Shown one piece after another: positions 50,711 to 60,925 of a stretch of DNA of 64,000 bases (within the stretch, counting starts at the first letter, position 1; each line of letters begins with the position of its first letter). A program made the translations under genes and the position numbers. This stretch comes from Paenibacillus chondroitinus NBRC 15376 (GTDB lineage Bacteria; Bacillota; Bacilli; Paenibacillales; NBRC-103111): NCBI RefSeq assembly GCF_004000765.1, contig NZ_BILW01000007.1:1-64000 (forward strand), read 5' to 3'. Under the pieces are notes generated by a model. It saw nothing but the letters and a program-made list of their open reading frames with translations. It had not been told where the DNA came from and did no database searches.

Positions 50711-52063
50711 CTATCCAATCGTGATTTTACCCTCTGGGTATCTATATAATTCCTTCTCTTGTTTCGGCTGAAGCGCATAAGCGAGCGTGATCGGGCCGAG
50801 ACGACCGGCAAACATCGTCAAGCTGATGAGAATTTTACCGAAAAGCGTTAAATCGGGTGTGAGTCCCATGGTTAGTCCTACCGTCGCGAACGCGGAAGTG
50901 ACTTCAAACAAGATTTTGAGCAGCTGCGAATCTTCCGTGGTCGATAACAGCATGGTAACCGTTATAACTAGGAATAAAGCAATCATCGTTAACGTAATCG
51001 CTTTAAGAATGCGGTCCTTTGCCAATCGGTAGCGGAAAATGACAATATCCTCTTTCCCGCGGATCATCGTGACAATGGCTGCGATCAAGATGGTGAATGT
51101 CGTTGTTTTGATACCGCCACCCGTGGAACCGGGAGATGCCCCGATAAACATAAGGATGACCATGAAAAATTGCGTAGCTTGACGAAGCGCGCCAATATCC
51201 ACCGTATTCGGACCTGCGGTCCTCGGCGCGACGGATTGAAAAAAGGAAGCTAGTATTTTGCCGCCTAAATCAAGCGAACCTAAAGTTCTGTTATTCGTAT
51301 ATTCGAATATAAAGATGATAAGAGCTCCTGCTACGATAAGGAACCCAGTCATGCTTAGTACAACCTTGGAGTGCAAAGAAAGCTTCCTCGTTTTGCGAAA
51401 ATCCATCGCATCCGACATTACAATAAAACCCAAGCCCCCTAAGACAATAAGAGCCATCGCGACAAAGTTAACAACGAAATCGTCTGCATATCCGGTAAAG
51501 GAAACGAAAGGAGCATCGACCGTGCCGAACAAATCAAACCCTGCATTGTTAAACATCGAGATCGCATGCCAAATGCCGAAATATAGGGCTTTAGAAAAAC
51601 CAAGGTCAAAGCTCCAACGGATCGTGAAAATAACGGCCGCTATCGCTTCAATGGATAAGGAGTAAATAATCACTTTACGGATCAAACGGACAATGCCTTC
51701 CATGCTGCCTTGATTGAAAGCCTCTTGAAGCACCAGCCGTTCCTTGAGGGTAATTTTCTTGCGGAAAACAAGGGCAAGCAGTGTAGCCATCGTCATAAAC
51801 CCTAATCCCCCAATCTGAATTAAGGAGACAATGACGATCTGACCGAACATAGTGTACGTACTTCCCGTATCAACAACAACGAGTCCTGTCACGCAGGTCG
51901 CTGAAGTTGAAGTAAACAACGCATCAATAAATGGTACGGATTGACCGGTCGCTGAAGCAATCGGCAGTGTGAGGAGCCCTGCTCCGATAAAGATGATGAC
52001 GGCGAAGCCAAGAACCAGAATTTGTGGCGGTGTCATCTGCCAAACACTTATTTTTTTACGCAT
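50711..52063 (-). CDS. ktrB: Potassium uptake channel subunit (KtrB/KtrD)
   Basis: A 450-residue membrane protein with four pore repeats. Selectivity-filter segments are TSATCVTGL, NNAGFDLFG, PRTAGPNTV and TVGLTMGL. The frame is open from a TTG at 52084, but ATG at 52063, after a weak GGGGA, gives MRKKISVWQM as expected. First gene of the potassium operon; TATAAT at 52119-52124 may be its -10. Confidence 0.93.
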   Translation of the reverse strand: MRKKISVWQMTPPQILVLGFAVIIFIGAGLLTLPIASATGQSVPFIDALFTSTSATCVTGLVVVDTGSTYTMFGQIVIVSLIQIGGLGFMTMATLLALVFRKKITLKERLVLQEAFNQGSMEGIVRLIRKVIIYSLSIEAIAAVIFTIRWSFDLGFSKALYFGIWHAISMFNNAGFDLFGTVDAPFVSFTGYADDFVVNFVAMALIVLGGLGFIVMSDAMDFRKTRKLSLHSKVVLSMTGFLIVAGALIIFIFEYTNNRTLGSLDLGGKILASFFQSVAPRTAGPNTVDIGALRQATQFFMVILMFIGASPGSTGGGIKTTTFTILIAAIVTMIRGKEDIVIFRYRLAKDRILKAITLTMIALFLVITVTMLLSTTEDSQLLKILFEVTSAFATVGLTMGLTPDLTLFGKILISLTMFAGRLGPITLAYALQPKQEKELYRYPEGKITIG

Positions 52064-52226
52064 AGAATCTCGTTCCCCGCTCAACTATAGTCTTCTGGCT
52101 TCACTTGCAAATATAGGTATTATATAACTGTTTGATTTGTATTTCCACCTAAAATTCGCATTCTTGTAAAACTCATGGTAACGTGGAAATGAAGGTTTCA
52201 TACTCGTGAATTCAGAAGGGAATTGA

Positions 52227-53870
52227 ATGATGCCAAGGCCGAAATTTAACCGATTTCTCCTCCTCCTAGCCTGTATAGGCATAGCCCTTTATGCGGGCAT
52301 AACAGCTTTGTATGGCTTGCAAACGGAAGAAGCGCCGGCGGGCGAGAACCCTTCCATCACCAAAGCGCAGGCCGCAGAACATGCTTCTACCTTCATCAAC
52401 GAGCGTTATGCGATTAAGGGGAGCAACACTTTTGTAGCGTATCAGTCTAAAAAAGAACGCAGCGGCTATTTGCAGAAAGAGCATTTATCCGAAAGCTATG
52501 ACTCGGCGTTTGGCAAACGCTATCCGCTGGACTATTACCAAGTCAACGTGAGTGATGCCAAGAAGAACCGTCAGTTTGAAGTTGAAATCAACTACACGGA
52601 CGGCGCTGTCGTCGGATGGCGCGAGGTCTATAACGCCGAGGGCGAGAGTGCGCTTATCAGCAAACAGAAGGCTGACATTATGGCCAAGCAGGAAATGCGG
52701 GCTCGCGGGCTTGATCCCGATGACATGAAAGCCATCGATAAAGAGGACGACGCTGCGCAGAAGGACTCCGGCTTGGTTTTATACTATGAAAAACAATCTC
52801 AGCCTATGGGAGAAGCGAAATTACAAGTTCGCACGCAATTCGATGAGAAGAATTTAGTCGGCTACACCGTACTTTTCAGCTTGCCGGCTTCGCATCTGGA
52901 TTGGCTTAACGCGCAAGATCATTCCGCTTCCGTGATGACCTGGATTTCAATGGGCTTCTCCATTCTCATGACCATTGCCGCCATAGTCCTTGTTATCATT
53001 TATCGAAAACAAATGAGATTTCTCAGCGGACTGCTGCTGACCGCTATTTTCTTAGCCATTTACATCGCCAATAACTTTAATATGTACCCAGCCTTCCGTT
53101 TAATTAGCGGCGGAGGTCCGGGTGCTGAGTTCGCCACATGGGCGACCATCATTTTCATGAACGTACTGGCGGTTGGACTCGCCATTTCACTCTACTTCTC
53201 TCTCGTAGCCGGCAACGGCCTGTGGAATGCGACCGGGCAACCCAAGTGGCCAACCTGGAAGGAACAGAGATATGGCACGGAGGTCTTTTACAGCATGGGA
53301 CGGGGCTACTTACTGGCGCTTTTCATCCTTGGCATTCAGCAAGTCCTGTTCTATACAGGGGATGTCAAATTTGATGTATGGGCGGTCAATGATCCAACCG
53401 ATTCCGTGCTCAACATGGTGGAACCCCGCCTCTTCCCTTTGATGGCTTGGGTTGCGGCGATTTCGGAGGAAGCCACTTACCGGCTGCTGGGCATTATCTT
53501 ATTCAAAAAGCTGTTCCGCAATAATTTCATTGCGATTCTTATTCCTAGCGTGATTTGGGCGGCCAGCCACACCCAGTATCCGATCTATCCGGTCTATACG
53601 CGGTTAATCGAAGTAACCATTATCGGTATTATTCTTGGTTATGTGTTCCTCAAATATGGCTTTATTACCGCCGTTTTCGCACATGCCTGCATGGACAGCA
53701 TCCTGATGGGGATGTCGTTATTCTCCTTAGGACACGTAAGCGATGTGCTGTGTGGAATCTTATACCTCCTGCTCCCAGCCATCGTCGGCTATTTTCTTAC
53801 ATGGCTGCACGGAAAAAGGCGGGGCCCCCTTATTCCTGGGGAACCGCCGCCTCGCCTTGGAGCGCTTTGA
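52227..53870 (+). CDS. CPBP-family intramembrane metalloprotease with extracytoplasmic N-domain
   Basis: A 547-residue membrane protein. After a first helix (residues 9-30) come ~200 extracytoplasmic residues that look like PepSY-type domains ([14 protein letters not shown]). A membrane block with the CPBP motifs follows: Glu414-Glu415 and Arg419 in EEATYR, His448 in AASH and His486 in FAHACMD, the residues that bind zinc in this family. Type II CAAX-prenyl-like proteases of this kind process membrane proteins or bacteriocins; the target is unknown. AAGGG precedes the start. The last 41 bp overlap the end of uvrC on the other strand. Confidence 0.88.
   Translation: MMPRPKFNRFLLLLACIGIALYAGITALYGLQTEEAPAGENPSITKAQAAEHASTFINERYAIKGSNTFVAYQSKKERSGYLQKEHLSESYDSAFGKRYPLDYYQVNVSDAKKNRQFEVEINYTDGAVVGWREVYNAEGESALISKQKADIMAKQEMRARGLDPDDMKAIDKEDDAAQKDSGLVLYYEKQSQPMGEAKLQVRTQFDEKNLVGYTVLFSLPASHLDWLNAQDHSASVMTWISMGFSILMTIAAIVLVIIYRKQMRFLSGLLLTAIFLAIYIANNFNMYPAFRLISGGGPGAEFATWATIIFMNVLAVGLAISLYFSLVAGNGLWNATGQPKWPTWKEQRYGTEVFYSMGRGYLLALFILGIQQVLFYTGDVKFDVWAVNDPTDSVLNMVEPRLFPLMAWVAAISEEATYRLLGIILFKKLFRNNFIAILIPSVIWAASHTQYPIYPVYTRLIEVTIIGIILGYVFLKYGFITAVFAHACMDSILMGMSLFSLGHVSDVLCGILYLLLPAIVGYFLTWLHGKRRGPLIPGEPPPRLGAL
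53813..53848 (-). terminator. uvrC terminator embedded in the protease gene
   Basis: Minus-strand GGCGGTTCCCC pairs with GGGGCCCCGCC, followed by five T. The whole element lies within the coding end of the convergent CPBP gene, and the uvrC stop is inside the hairpin. Confidence 0.75.
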
Positions 53871-55761
53871 GAATCTCGCCTGCTAATTTCTCACCTATAC
53901 CCAGAGGCTTGAAGTCTTGGACTTCAGCCTCTTTTATTTTGCGCACGGAACCGAAATGCTTCAAGAGTGCCTTCCTGCGCTTCTCCCCGATACCAGGGAT
54001 GGCATCGAGCTGTGAGGCTACCATGGACTTCGCCCTCGTTTCCCGGTGGAACGTGATGGCGAAGCGATGGACCTCATCTTGAATCCGTTGAAGCAGATAA
54101 AACTCCTGACTGTCCCGCGGCAGCGGAATGATCTCCGCAGGATCTCCCATCATCAACTGCGCCGTCTTATGCTTTGCATCCTTCACTAGGCCGCAAATCG
54201 GAATGTACAGCCCAAGCTCATTCTCCAAGACATCGACCGCAGCGGAGATTTGCCCTTTGCCTCCGTCGACGACGATCAGATCCGGCATCGTCAGATTATC
54301 CTTAAGCACACGCTCATACCTGCGGCGGATGACCTCGCGCATCGTCTCGTAATCATCCGGGCCAACGACGGTTTTCACTTTGTACTTGCGGTACTCTTTG
54401 CGATCGGGCTTCCCGTCTACAAAAACAACCATTGCGGAAACCGGATTCGTCCCCTGAATGTTGGAGTTATCGAACGCTTCGATCCGGCGAATCTTGCCCA
54501 TACCGAGCCACTCGCCGAGGTTTTCCACGGCTTTGGTCGTCCGGCTTTCGTCCCGCTCCACGAGACGGAACTTCTCTTCCAGCGCGTTGCGGGCGTTATC
54601 TTTGGCCATATCGACCATCTGCTTCTTCAGGCCGCGCTGCGGGATGTGGACCTTGACCTTCAGCCACGATTCCAGCGCCTCGCGGACATCTTTCATTTCA
54701 GCCTCCGCTTGCGCAGAGGACTGCACGGGCTGCTCAGCAGGGACAACGTCCACTGCAGGTGTTGCGCCTGCTTCTGCCTCTGGCATGCCAGGCAGGAAGA
54801 TCTCCTTCGGCAGCGCAGGATTGTCAATGTACATCTGCGTGACATAGGTGATGAAGTCACTGTACTCATCGCCATAATACGGAAAAAGCGAGACGTGCCG
54901 CTCGATGAGCTTGCCCTGACGCATGTACTGGATGTGTACCGCCATCCAGCCCTTATCCACCGCATAACCGAACACGTCACGGTCCTGCGCGTCAACCGCA
55001 TTGATCTTCTGCTTCTCCATCAACGCGTCGATGCTCATGATATGATCGCGCAGCTCCTTTGCGCGCTCGAAGTTCAGTTCTTCCGCTGCCGCAAGCATCT
55101 TGGTCGTCAGCTCTTCCTTAATGACATCGTGTCCCCCGTTCAGGAAACGGGTGATCTCCTGCACCATCCGCTCATTCTGCTCAGCGGATACGTCATACTC
55201 GCAAGGCGCCAGACATTGTCCGATATGGTAGTATAGGCATACTTTATCGGGCATTGTCTTGCACTTGCGGAGCGGATACAACCGGTCCAGCAGCTTCTTG
55301 GTCTGCTGGGCCGCAAAAGCATTCGGATAAGGGCCGAAGTACTTCCCCTTATCCTTATACACCCGCCGCGTGACTTCCAGACGCGGCTGCGCTTCATGGG
55401 TAATCTTGATGTAAGGGAACGTCTTGTCATCCTTGAGGAGTACGTTGTACCGCGGATGATGCTGCTTAATCAGATTACACTCGAGAATGAGCGCCTCCAC
55501 ATTGGAGGAGGTGATGATATATTCAAAGTCGCGGATTTCGCTGACTAGTCTTTGCGTCTTGGCACCATGGCTTCCTGTAAAGTAGGAGCGCACACGGTTT
55601 TTCAGCACTTTGGCTTTTCCTACATAAATGATCGTACCTTCGCGGTTCTTCATAATATAGCAACCAGGTTTATCCGGTAATAAGGAAAGCTTATGTTTAA
55701 TCATTTCCAGACGCTGTTCACGGACGGCCGCGTCCTCTTGCTCATGGTCAAACTCCGTCAT
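53830..55761 (-). CDS. uvrC: Excinuclease ABC subunit C
   Basis: Nucleotide-excision-repair nuclease that makes both incisions at a lesion with UvrB. Domains in order: GIY-YIG ([20 protein letters not shown]), a Cys-rich region ([21 protein letters not shown]), UVR motif, RNase H-like endonuclease ([19 protein letters not shown]) and a C-terminal helix-hairpin-helix pair. An Ala/Glu-rich insertion (about 45 residues) lies in the middle. AAAGGAG before the ATG at 55761 sets the start; 643 aa. Confidence 0.97.
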   Translation of the reverse strand: MTEFDHEQEDAAVREQRLEMIKHKLSLLPDKPGCYIMKNREGTIIYVGKAKVLKNRVRSYFTGSHGAKTQRLVSEIRDFEYIITSSNVEALILECNLIKQHHPRYNVLLKDDKTFPYIKITHEAQPRLEVTRRVYKDKGKYFGPYPNAFAAQQTKKLLDRLYPLRKCKTMPDKVCLYYHIGQCLAPCEYDVSAEQNERMVQEITRFLNGGHDVIKEELTTKMLAAAEELNFERAKELRDHIMSIDALMEKQKINAVDAQDRDVFGYAVDKGWMAVHIQYMRQGKLIERHVSLFPYYGDEYSDFITYVTQMYIDNPALPKEIFLPGMPEAEAGATPAVDVVPAEQPVQSSAQAEAEMKDVREALESWLKVKVHIPQRGLKKQMVDMAKDNARNALEEKFRLVERDESRTTKAVENLGEWLGMGKIRRIEAFDNSNIQGTNPVSAMVVFVDGKPDRKEYRKYKVKTVVGPDDYETMREVIRRRYERVLKDNLTMPDLIVVDGGKGQISAAVDVLENELGLYIPICGLVKDAKHKTAQLMMGDPAEIIPLPRDSQEFYLLQRIQDEVHRFAITFHRETRAKSMVASQLDAIPGIGEKRRKALLKHFGSVRKIKEAEVQDFKPLGIGEKLAGEILKALQGEAAVPQE

Positions 55762-55782
55762 GATTCCTATCTCCTTTCGTGC

Positions 55783-55826
55783 ACAAAAAAAGCTCATTTT
55801 CAGCATAGCAGAAAATGAGCTTTTTC
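55783..55826. terminator. Bidirectional terminator between uvrC and trxA
   Basis: Perfect 11-bp stem AGCTCATTTTC/GAAAATGAGCT (55791-55821) flanked by A and T runs. On the minus strand it ends trxA. Confidence 0.88.
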
Positions 55827-55864
55827 TCACGAACAATTGTTTCTAATTCGAATTCAGAAACAAC

Positions 55865-56179
55865 TTATTGATGGCGAGTTACAACATTTTTCAAAGCTTC
55901 TTTGGATTGGAAACCAACCACTTTATCAACAGGCTGTCCGTCTTTGAAAACGATCAGTGTTGGGATACTCATGACGCCGAAACGCGCAGCGGACTCTGGA
56001 TTGTCATCCACGTTCACTTTTGCGATTTTCAAAGCTTCTACTTCTTTATCAAGCTCTTCCAAAACAGGAGCGATCATTTTGCAAGGTCCGCACCAAGGTG
56101 CCCAGAAGTCTACAAGTACTGTACCTTCGCTTTCAACTTCAGCTTTAAAGCTGTTATCAGAAACATTCACGATTGCCAT
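55865..56179 (-). CDS. trxA: Thioredoxin
   Basis: A 104-residue cytoplasmic disulfide reductase with active-site WCGPCK (Cys30, Cys33) and the cis-proline in SIPTLIVF. AAGGAGG precedes the ATG. It has its own terminator; no reductase gene is adjacent. Confidence 0.97.
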   Translation of the reverse strand: MAIVNVSDNSFKAEVESEGTVLVDFWAPWCGPCKMIAPVLEELDKEVEALKIAKVNVDDNPESAARFGVMSIPTLIVFKDGQPVDKVVGFQSKEALKNVVTRHQ

Positions 56180-56317
56180 GATAGTTCCTCCTTCTAAGAA
56201 TGGATTTATAACATCAAGTAGTTAATTGCTACCGATGAACGTCAACATGTAAAGTATACCACACCCATAGGCCATTTCAACCAAACCATAACTTAGCAAT
56301 CCGGCTGGCTCTGGAAC

Positions 56318-56701
56318 CTACTTGGATGGCACGCCTACCGGCAGCCCCTGAAGCCTTTGCTGCTCAATATAAGCTATACGATCCTTCAAATTCGCTTGCA
56401 GCATCTGCAGCATTTCCATTTGGCGCTCAATGTCCTGCAGCTTCTCCGTGTAGAGTGGCAGCAGATCATCGCATTGCGACTCCTGATTTTTCATGACGCA
56501 GTTTAGAAAGCTTTCAATTTGTTCGGTCGTAAAACCCAGGCTCAAATAAAACTGAATGGTTTTCACGCGTTCAACAGCCATTTGGTTAAAAACCCGATAA
56601 CCGTTTTCTTCGCGCTGCGTTGCGATAAGCCCTTTGGCCTCGTAGTACCGCAAAGAACGAATGCTGGCACCTGTCAGCTTGGATAATTCACTAATCCGCA
56701 T
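56318..56701 (-). CDS. MerR-family transcriptional regulator
   Basis: A 127-residue regulator: MerR winged helix (RISELSKLTGASIRSLRYYEAKGLI) and a C-terminal dimerisation coiled coil (LYTEKLQDIERQMEMLQMLQ). A Cys pair (Cys51 of LNCVM and Cys in SQCDD) might bind a metal or sense redox, but the arrangement is not a known metal signature. The start is the ATG at 56701, after AAAAGGTG; the frame is open to a GTG at 56710. Target genes are not evident. Confidence 0.85.
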   Translation of the reverse strand: MRISELSKLTGASIRSLRYYEAKGLIATQREENGYRVFNQMAVERVKTIQFYLSLGFTTEQIESFLNCVMKNQESQCDDLLPLYTEKLQDIERQMEMLQMLQANLKDRIAYIEQQRLQGLPVGVPSK

Positions 56702-56840
56702 GGCTTTCACCTTTTTCCTTTTCCTTGATCAAGTAAGGATGACTTTATTGTAAACCATAACACTAATGTTAGAGTCAAGACTTATTTTATACTTTCCGCT
56801 CCTGTCTGTTATTGTTTGCATAATTGTCACTTCCATTATC

Positions 56841-56870
56841 TTTACAAGTTTCGACGAATTTGGGTATACT
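56841..56870 (+). promoter_or_regulatory. Promoter of the 47-aa membrane peptide gene
   Basis: -35 TTTACA (56841-56846) and -10 TATACT (56865-56870), spacer 18 bp. Confidence 0.6.
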
Positions 56871-56911
56871 AAGTTTAAACTTTAGAATGTCGGACGTTAG
56901 GGGGTAACCAC

Positions 56912-57055
56912 ATGAGCGATCCTAAACACCCTGAGCTTCACGTGTATGAAGAACCGCGTAACGATTTCATGGACGTTGGTATCGGATTTGGCGTGTTCTT
57001 CGCAATCTTGTTTATCATTGCAGCCGTTGCAACTGCTATTCAAGTAATGAAGTAG
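56912..57055 (+). CDS. Small single-pass membrane protein (47 aa)
   Basis: A 47-residue protein with an acidic/polar N-terminus (MSDPKHPELHVYEEPRNDF) and one membrane helix (FGVFFAILFIIAAVATAI). AGGGGGT precedes the ATG, and promoter and terminator bracket the gene, so it is a stand-alone transcription unit. It resembles the YqzM-type short membrane proteins of Bacillales in length and layout, but I am not certain of that family. Confidence 0.75.
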   Translation: MSDPKHPELHVYEEPRNDFMDVGIGFGVFFAILFIIAAVATAIQVMK

Positions 57056-57077
57056 AACTAGTACAAGCCCATAAGTC

Positions 57078-57112
57078 AACCGCTTTGCACTGTTAGTGTA
57101 GGGCGGTTTTTT
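57078..57112 (+). terminator. Rho-independent terminator
   Basis: AACCGC...CACT/AGTG...GCGGTT stem followed by TTTTTT, 22 bp after the small membrane protein gene. Confidence 0.8.
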
Positions 57113-57148
57113 CATTAGACCACACTGCAAAGGGGACTTACGATTCAA

Positions 57149-58153
57149 ATGATTAAAGTTCATCCAGATCGCCAAAAACTCATTTCTTTTATCGGTTTAA
57201 CGAACGCAGACTTACGATTATTAAAAAGTAAAGAAGAAGCCTTCCAAAGTGTTGTAGAAAAACTGGTCGACCAACTGTATGCCGAAATCACACAGGTCCC
57301 TGAGCTTGTTGCGATTATTCAGCAGCACAGCACGATTGAGCGCCTCAAAGAGACGCAGCGTTGGTATTTTCTATCCATGGCCTCCGGACTTATTGACGAT
57401 GACTACATAACGAAACGTTTATACATAGGAAAAGTACACTCCCGCATCGGCCTGACAACCTCCTGGTACTTGGGCACCTATTTAAAATATACGGACATTG
57501 CTACGCAGCATTTCAAAGAAATCATGCCTGACGAGTGGACGCAAGTGCTCCTTGCGTTAAGTAAAATGTTCAACCTGGACAGCCAGCTTGCTTTGGAAGC
57601 CTACGAGCAGGATGAGAAGCTGAAAATTCAAACCTTGGTGGACGAGCAGGCTATTATGCTGACGACCATCTCCAGCGTTGTACAGGACCTTGCTTCCATG
57701 ATGGTGGAGCTGGGCGGCAGCAGCCAAACGGTAGCCGATACCGCGATAAAAACGGCGGAATCGCAAGATTTATCCAACCACCGCATTGACGAACTCCAAC
57801 ATGAGATCAAAGATATCTCGAAGATGGGTTCCGTCATGAAAGAAATTTCCGACCAGACGCATTTGCTTGGTCTTAATGCCGCAATCGAAGCTGCACGCTC
57901 TGGCGAGCATGGTCGCGGCTTTGAAGTTGTCGCCAACGAAGTGCGCAAGCTGGCTTCGAATTCACGGGAAGCGCTCGACACCATCCAGAAGAAGCTGAAG
58001 CTGATCACGCAGAAGCTTGAGCTCGTCCAGAAGGGCTCCGAGGAAACGACTCACTTCGCGCGGACACAAGCAGCTAGTGCGCAGGAGCTTACTTCCTTCG
58101 TTCAAATGATTGAAAGTGTAACTACCCAGTTGGAACGTCTAAAGAAATCATAA
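57149..58153 (+). CDS. Globin-coupled aerotaxis sensor (HemAT-like)
   Basis: A 334-residue soluble chemoreceptor. The first ~165 residues are a sensor globin with proximal haem ligand His97 ([10 protein letters not shown]). The rest is a methyl-accepting signalling domain with the conserved hairpin tip region ([25 protein letters not shown]). It lacks membrane helices. It is shorter than B. subtilis HemAT (about 430 aa), mainly in the C-terminal coiled coil. Oxygen sensing feeding the CheA pathway is inferred. Confidence 0.88.
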   Translation: MIKVHPDRQKLISFIGLTNADLRLLKSKEEAFQSVVEKLVDQLYAEITQVPELVAIIQQHSTIERLKETQRWYFLSMASGLIDDDYITKRLYIGKVHSRIGLTTSWYLGTYLKYTDIATQHFKEIMPDEWTQVLLALSKMFNLDSQLALEAYEQDEKLKIQTLVDEQAIMLTTISSVVQDLASMMVELGGSSQTVADTAIKTAESQDLSNHRIDELQHEIKDISKMGSVMKEISDQTHLLGLNAAIEAARSGEHGRGFEVVANEVRKLASNSREALDTIQKKLKLITQKLELVQKGSEETTHFARTQAASAQELTSFVQMIESVTTQLERLKKS

Positions 58154-58170
58154 CATTCATTGATACGAGT

Positions 58171-58213
58171 AAGACCCTTCCATCCACATTATCTGTGGTA
58201 GAAGGGTCTTTTT
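58171..58213 (+). terminator. Terminator of the HemAT-like gene
   Basis: AAGACCCTTC/GAAGGGTCTT stem with inner CCACA/TGTGG and a TTTTT tail. It can also serve dnaI on the opposite strand. Confidence 0.85.
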
Positions 58214-58227
58214 GAATGCCATGAATC

Positions 58228-59181
58228 CTATGATCGTCCCCGTTTATTCGTACCGGTCACTTCAACGACCTCAACGAAAGGACGAATACGGTCCATAATC
58301 CGTTGTCCTTTGTACTCCTCGTCGCCATCCTTGTTCGTGAAGCTGAAATGCTTCTCAAGATCATGCAGCGCATAGTTGGACGTAAAGAACGTCGGTTTTC
58401 TGTTCATCCGGTGATTCACAATCGCCCCAATGACATGGTCGCGGAGCCACGGGTTCAGGTTCTCCGCCCCAATGTCGTCGAAAACAAGCAGATCCGTTTC
58501 TTTCAGAAGATCGATCGTCTCTTTCAACTTGGAGGGCTCTTGAAACATGCCTTTCAAGTCCTCGGCAAAATCCGGCATATACACGATGGCGCCCGTCATC
58601 CCCACTTTGGCCAGCTGATGCAGCATATAGCCCATGAGGAACGTTTTCCCCGTACCGAACGATCCGCATAAATAAAGTCCGCGTGTTTGCAGTCCGGTTT
58701 CCATGGTTTGATTGACGTAATCATTGATTTGCATGACGGCTTTCGCCCGGTCCAAATCCGTTTCCAGAATATCGCCAAACGAGAAGCTGCGCGAAATCAT
58801 CCGTGGATCTACGTGGAACGTACGAATCCGAGATGAAATCGCATCCTGGAGCTGCTTGGAGGTAAACTTTTTGCACGCCACTTTTTCTTCATGTATATAC
58901 ACTCTATCGTTATCCGTATCGGCAGTTAGCATCGTATAGTGACCTGTCATATCATTCGGGCAGTTCTCCAAGCCTGGGCAATTGGAGCAGGTTTTGTACT
59001 CGGTCACATATTGGTACAGCTTATTCATGTTAATCTTGACGGCATAATCATCGACAAACGGGTACTTCTCGCGAAACTTATGAACTAAGGCGTCATCCAT
59101 CACCGCCTTGATTTTGACCTCGGCCTTGCGTCTCCATTCCGAGTTCGGCATGGATTTAAGAATGTGCGACAGCGATTCCAT
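58228..59181 (-). CDS. dnaI: Primosomal helicase loader
   Basis: A 317-residue ATPase that loads the replicative helicase with DnaB (Bacillus nomenclature) and DnaD. The N-terminal domain has a zinc-type cluster Cys65, Cys68, Cys74 and Cys103. The AAA+ domain has Walker A GSFGTGKT (173-180), Walker B LLVFDDIG and an arginine-finger tail. GGAGGTG precedes the ATG. It lies 51 bp after dnaB. Confidence 0.96.
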   Translation of the reverse strand: MESLSHILKSMPNSEWRRKAEVKIKAVMDDALVHKFREKYPFVDDYAVKINMNKLYQYVTEYKTCSNCPGLENCPNDMTGHYTMLTADTDNDRVYIHEEKVACKKFTSKQLQDAISSRIRTFHVDPRMISRSFSFGDILETDLDRAKAVMQINDYVNQTMETGLQTRGLYLCGSFGTGKTFLMGYMLHQLAKVGMTGAIVYMPDFAEDLKGMFQEPSKLKETIDLLKETDLLVFDDIGAENLNPWLRDHVIGAIVNHRMNRKPTFFTSNYALHDLEKHFSFTNKDGDEEYKGQRIMDRIRPFVEVVEVTGTNKRGRS

Positions 59182-59232
59182 GAGTGCGGCACCTCCTGCA
59201 TATGTGATCTCTTGCTATTGTTATACCGCTCG

Positions 59233-60741
59233 TCAGCTTTTCCGATTAAACCGCTCATCCAGCTTCTGAGCCATCCTTCTCGCAGCCTCCAGCTCTTCTT
59301 CGGTCAATCTGGAAGAAGCAGCGGCGCCTGCATCCTGCACCACCATTGGGATATGCGGCTTCTGCGTCTTGCCCTGCCGGCCCCTGGTTACGGATCCGCC
59401 GCCGGCCTTGGCGGCCTCCACTTTGGATGCAGCTTTCTGTTTGTAGCTGATTTTCTCGCGGACATATTCTACGGCCTGCTCGTAAGTAATAATTTGTTTG
59501 CCGAGCATATCCGAGGCGACCGCTTCAATCGAAGACTTCGCCCAAGAGCGGCGGTCGATGTGCAGGAAGTGAATCAATACATTGATGACTTCTTCGTTTA
59601 ACTTATAATTCAAATCAATTTTCTCAAATATATTAAGTACGCCGTCGGGAATAGAGCCCTGCGTAAAAAACATTTTCAGGACTGCCGTATACGGCTCGTT
59701 ACGCATAATGTAGTTGTATTGATGATCTGTGCATTCGCCGCGCAGCTGCTGCGGCACTTCCAAATAATACGCCATCTCCACGGATTTCTCTGCGGCCTGA
59801 TCTATCGAGTTTTCGGCTCCGGTCTCTTCGGTTCTGGACAAGGTTCGTTCTCTTTCCTCATCACGCTTCTTGCTTTGCCTGTAAAAGAGATTCGCGTTGT
59901 ACTGCATGAGATCCATCTGCAGCTCGCCATCTTCGCTAAAGACGCCGTCTTCATCCAGCAATCGGCATGTTTCCTGCAAGGAAAGATTATACTTCTTGGC
60001 CACAATATTAATGGCTGCCATCTGATCCGGCTTATGCTTGAGCGCCTCAACGAAAATTCGATTGCTCGCTCCGCGTGGGAACCTCATGATAATGTCTGCA
60101 TACTGGAAGCCTTTGGTCGTGACATCCAACCGGGTCTCTCCCTGTTTGCTCGCAGATGCTTCATATAGCGCCTGCTCCAACTCATAGTCGACCACCTGGG
60201 TATTAAGCCTGAACAGGTCATAAAAGGGAACGGATAAATTCTCTTCACTTGCTTCGCGGCACTCTTCCGGCTCCGGCGCCAGCAAATCTTCCCGAAGAGA
60301 AAGCAGCATGAACTTACCGACCTTATCGCGTAGCAGCAGCGTCAAATGTTGATTTCTGAAAAATTCATTGGGCCCAAGCGGTGGGAACAATGTGTACACA
60401 AAAATATAATCTTCTTCATCCGCCAAAAACTTGCGGGTTGTCTGCAAGAGGCCAATGGCCTCAAGCTTGGAGGATTGCTCGATCAAATACTTCCGTCCTC
60501 GTTCTCCCTGCTCCAGATCTAGCAGCAGAAATAACTTACGCTGCTGCTCCAAAGGCGAAAATCCGACCTTTTCCGCACTCATCTGCTGATAGAGAGCTTG
60601 ATAGAGGCTTATTGCCAAACCACCGATCATCGGCTGATACATCATCGCCAACATTTTAAAATCCAAACTGCTTAAAGAAAATTCACGGCCTACACAAAAC
60701 CTGTGATTCTCCGTGAAATGCAGCATATTCGTCATTCTCAT
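59233..60741 (-). CDS. dnaB: Replication initiation and membrane attachment protein
   Basis: Bacillus-type DnaB, 502 aa (not the replicative helicase), which recruits the helicase loader to DNA and membrane. The N-terminal winged-helix DDBH1 domain is followed by a DDBH2 domain (MRNEPYTAVLKMFFTQGSIPDGVLNIFEKI) and a Lys/Ala-rich C-terminus. Three ATGs (60741, 60735, 60726) are possible starts; none has a strong ribosome site. The usual nrdR neighbour is absent here; the 180 bp upstream hold no gene. Confidence 0.93.
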   Translation of the reverse strand: MRMTNMLHFTENHRFCVGREFSLSSLDFKMLAMMYQPMIGGLAISLYQALYQQMSAEKVGFSPLEQQRKLFLLLDLEQGERGRKYLIEQSSKLEAIGLLQTTRKFLADEEDYIFVYTLFPPLGPNEFFRNQHLTLLLRDKVGKFMLLSLREDLLAPEPEECREASEENLSVPFYDLFRLNTQVVDYELEQALYEASASKQGETRLDVTTKGFQYADIIMRFPRGASNRIFVEALKHKPDQMAAINIVAKKYNLSLQETCRLLDEDGVFSEDGELQMDLMQYNANLFYRQSKKRDEERERTLSRTEETGAENSIDQAAEKSVEMAYYLEVPQQLRGECTDHQYNYIMRNEPYTAVLKMFFTQGSIPDGVLNIFEKIDLNYKLNEEVINVLIHFLHIDRRSWAKSSIEAVASDMLGKQIITYEQAVEYVREKISYKQKAASKVEAAKAGGGSVTRGRQGKTQKPHIPMVVQDAGAAASSRLTEEELEAARRMAQKLDERFNRKS

Positions 60742-60879
60742 CCGTTTACAGCACCATCCTGCCTAGGCTCAACCGATTGCCTGCCACCTTGCCGGCATCT
60801 CGGTTTCTCTCTCTATTAGTCTACCACAAAAATCGACACGCTTGGTATCTAGTAGAGAAAGATAATATTACCTAAAATG

Positions 60880-60911
60880 AAAAAACCAACCTTTCGGCTG
60901 GCTGGGTTGGC
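60880..60911 (-). terminator. Terminator of the HxlR-family gene
   Basis: Minus-strand CCAACC/GGTTGG stem with inner pairs and six T, 15 bp beyond the stop at 60926. Confidence 0.75.
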
Positions 60912-60925
60912 CTTGTACATGCCGC

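Noticed and set aside
54250..55236. Long plus-strand frame (328 codons) opposite uvrC
   Set aside because: Shadow of uvrC; composition is that of an antisense frame and uvrC is unambiguous.
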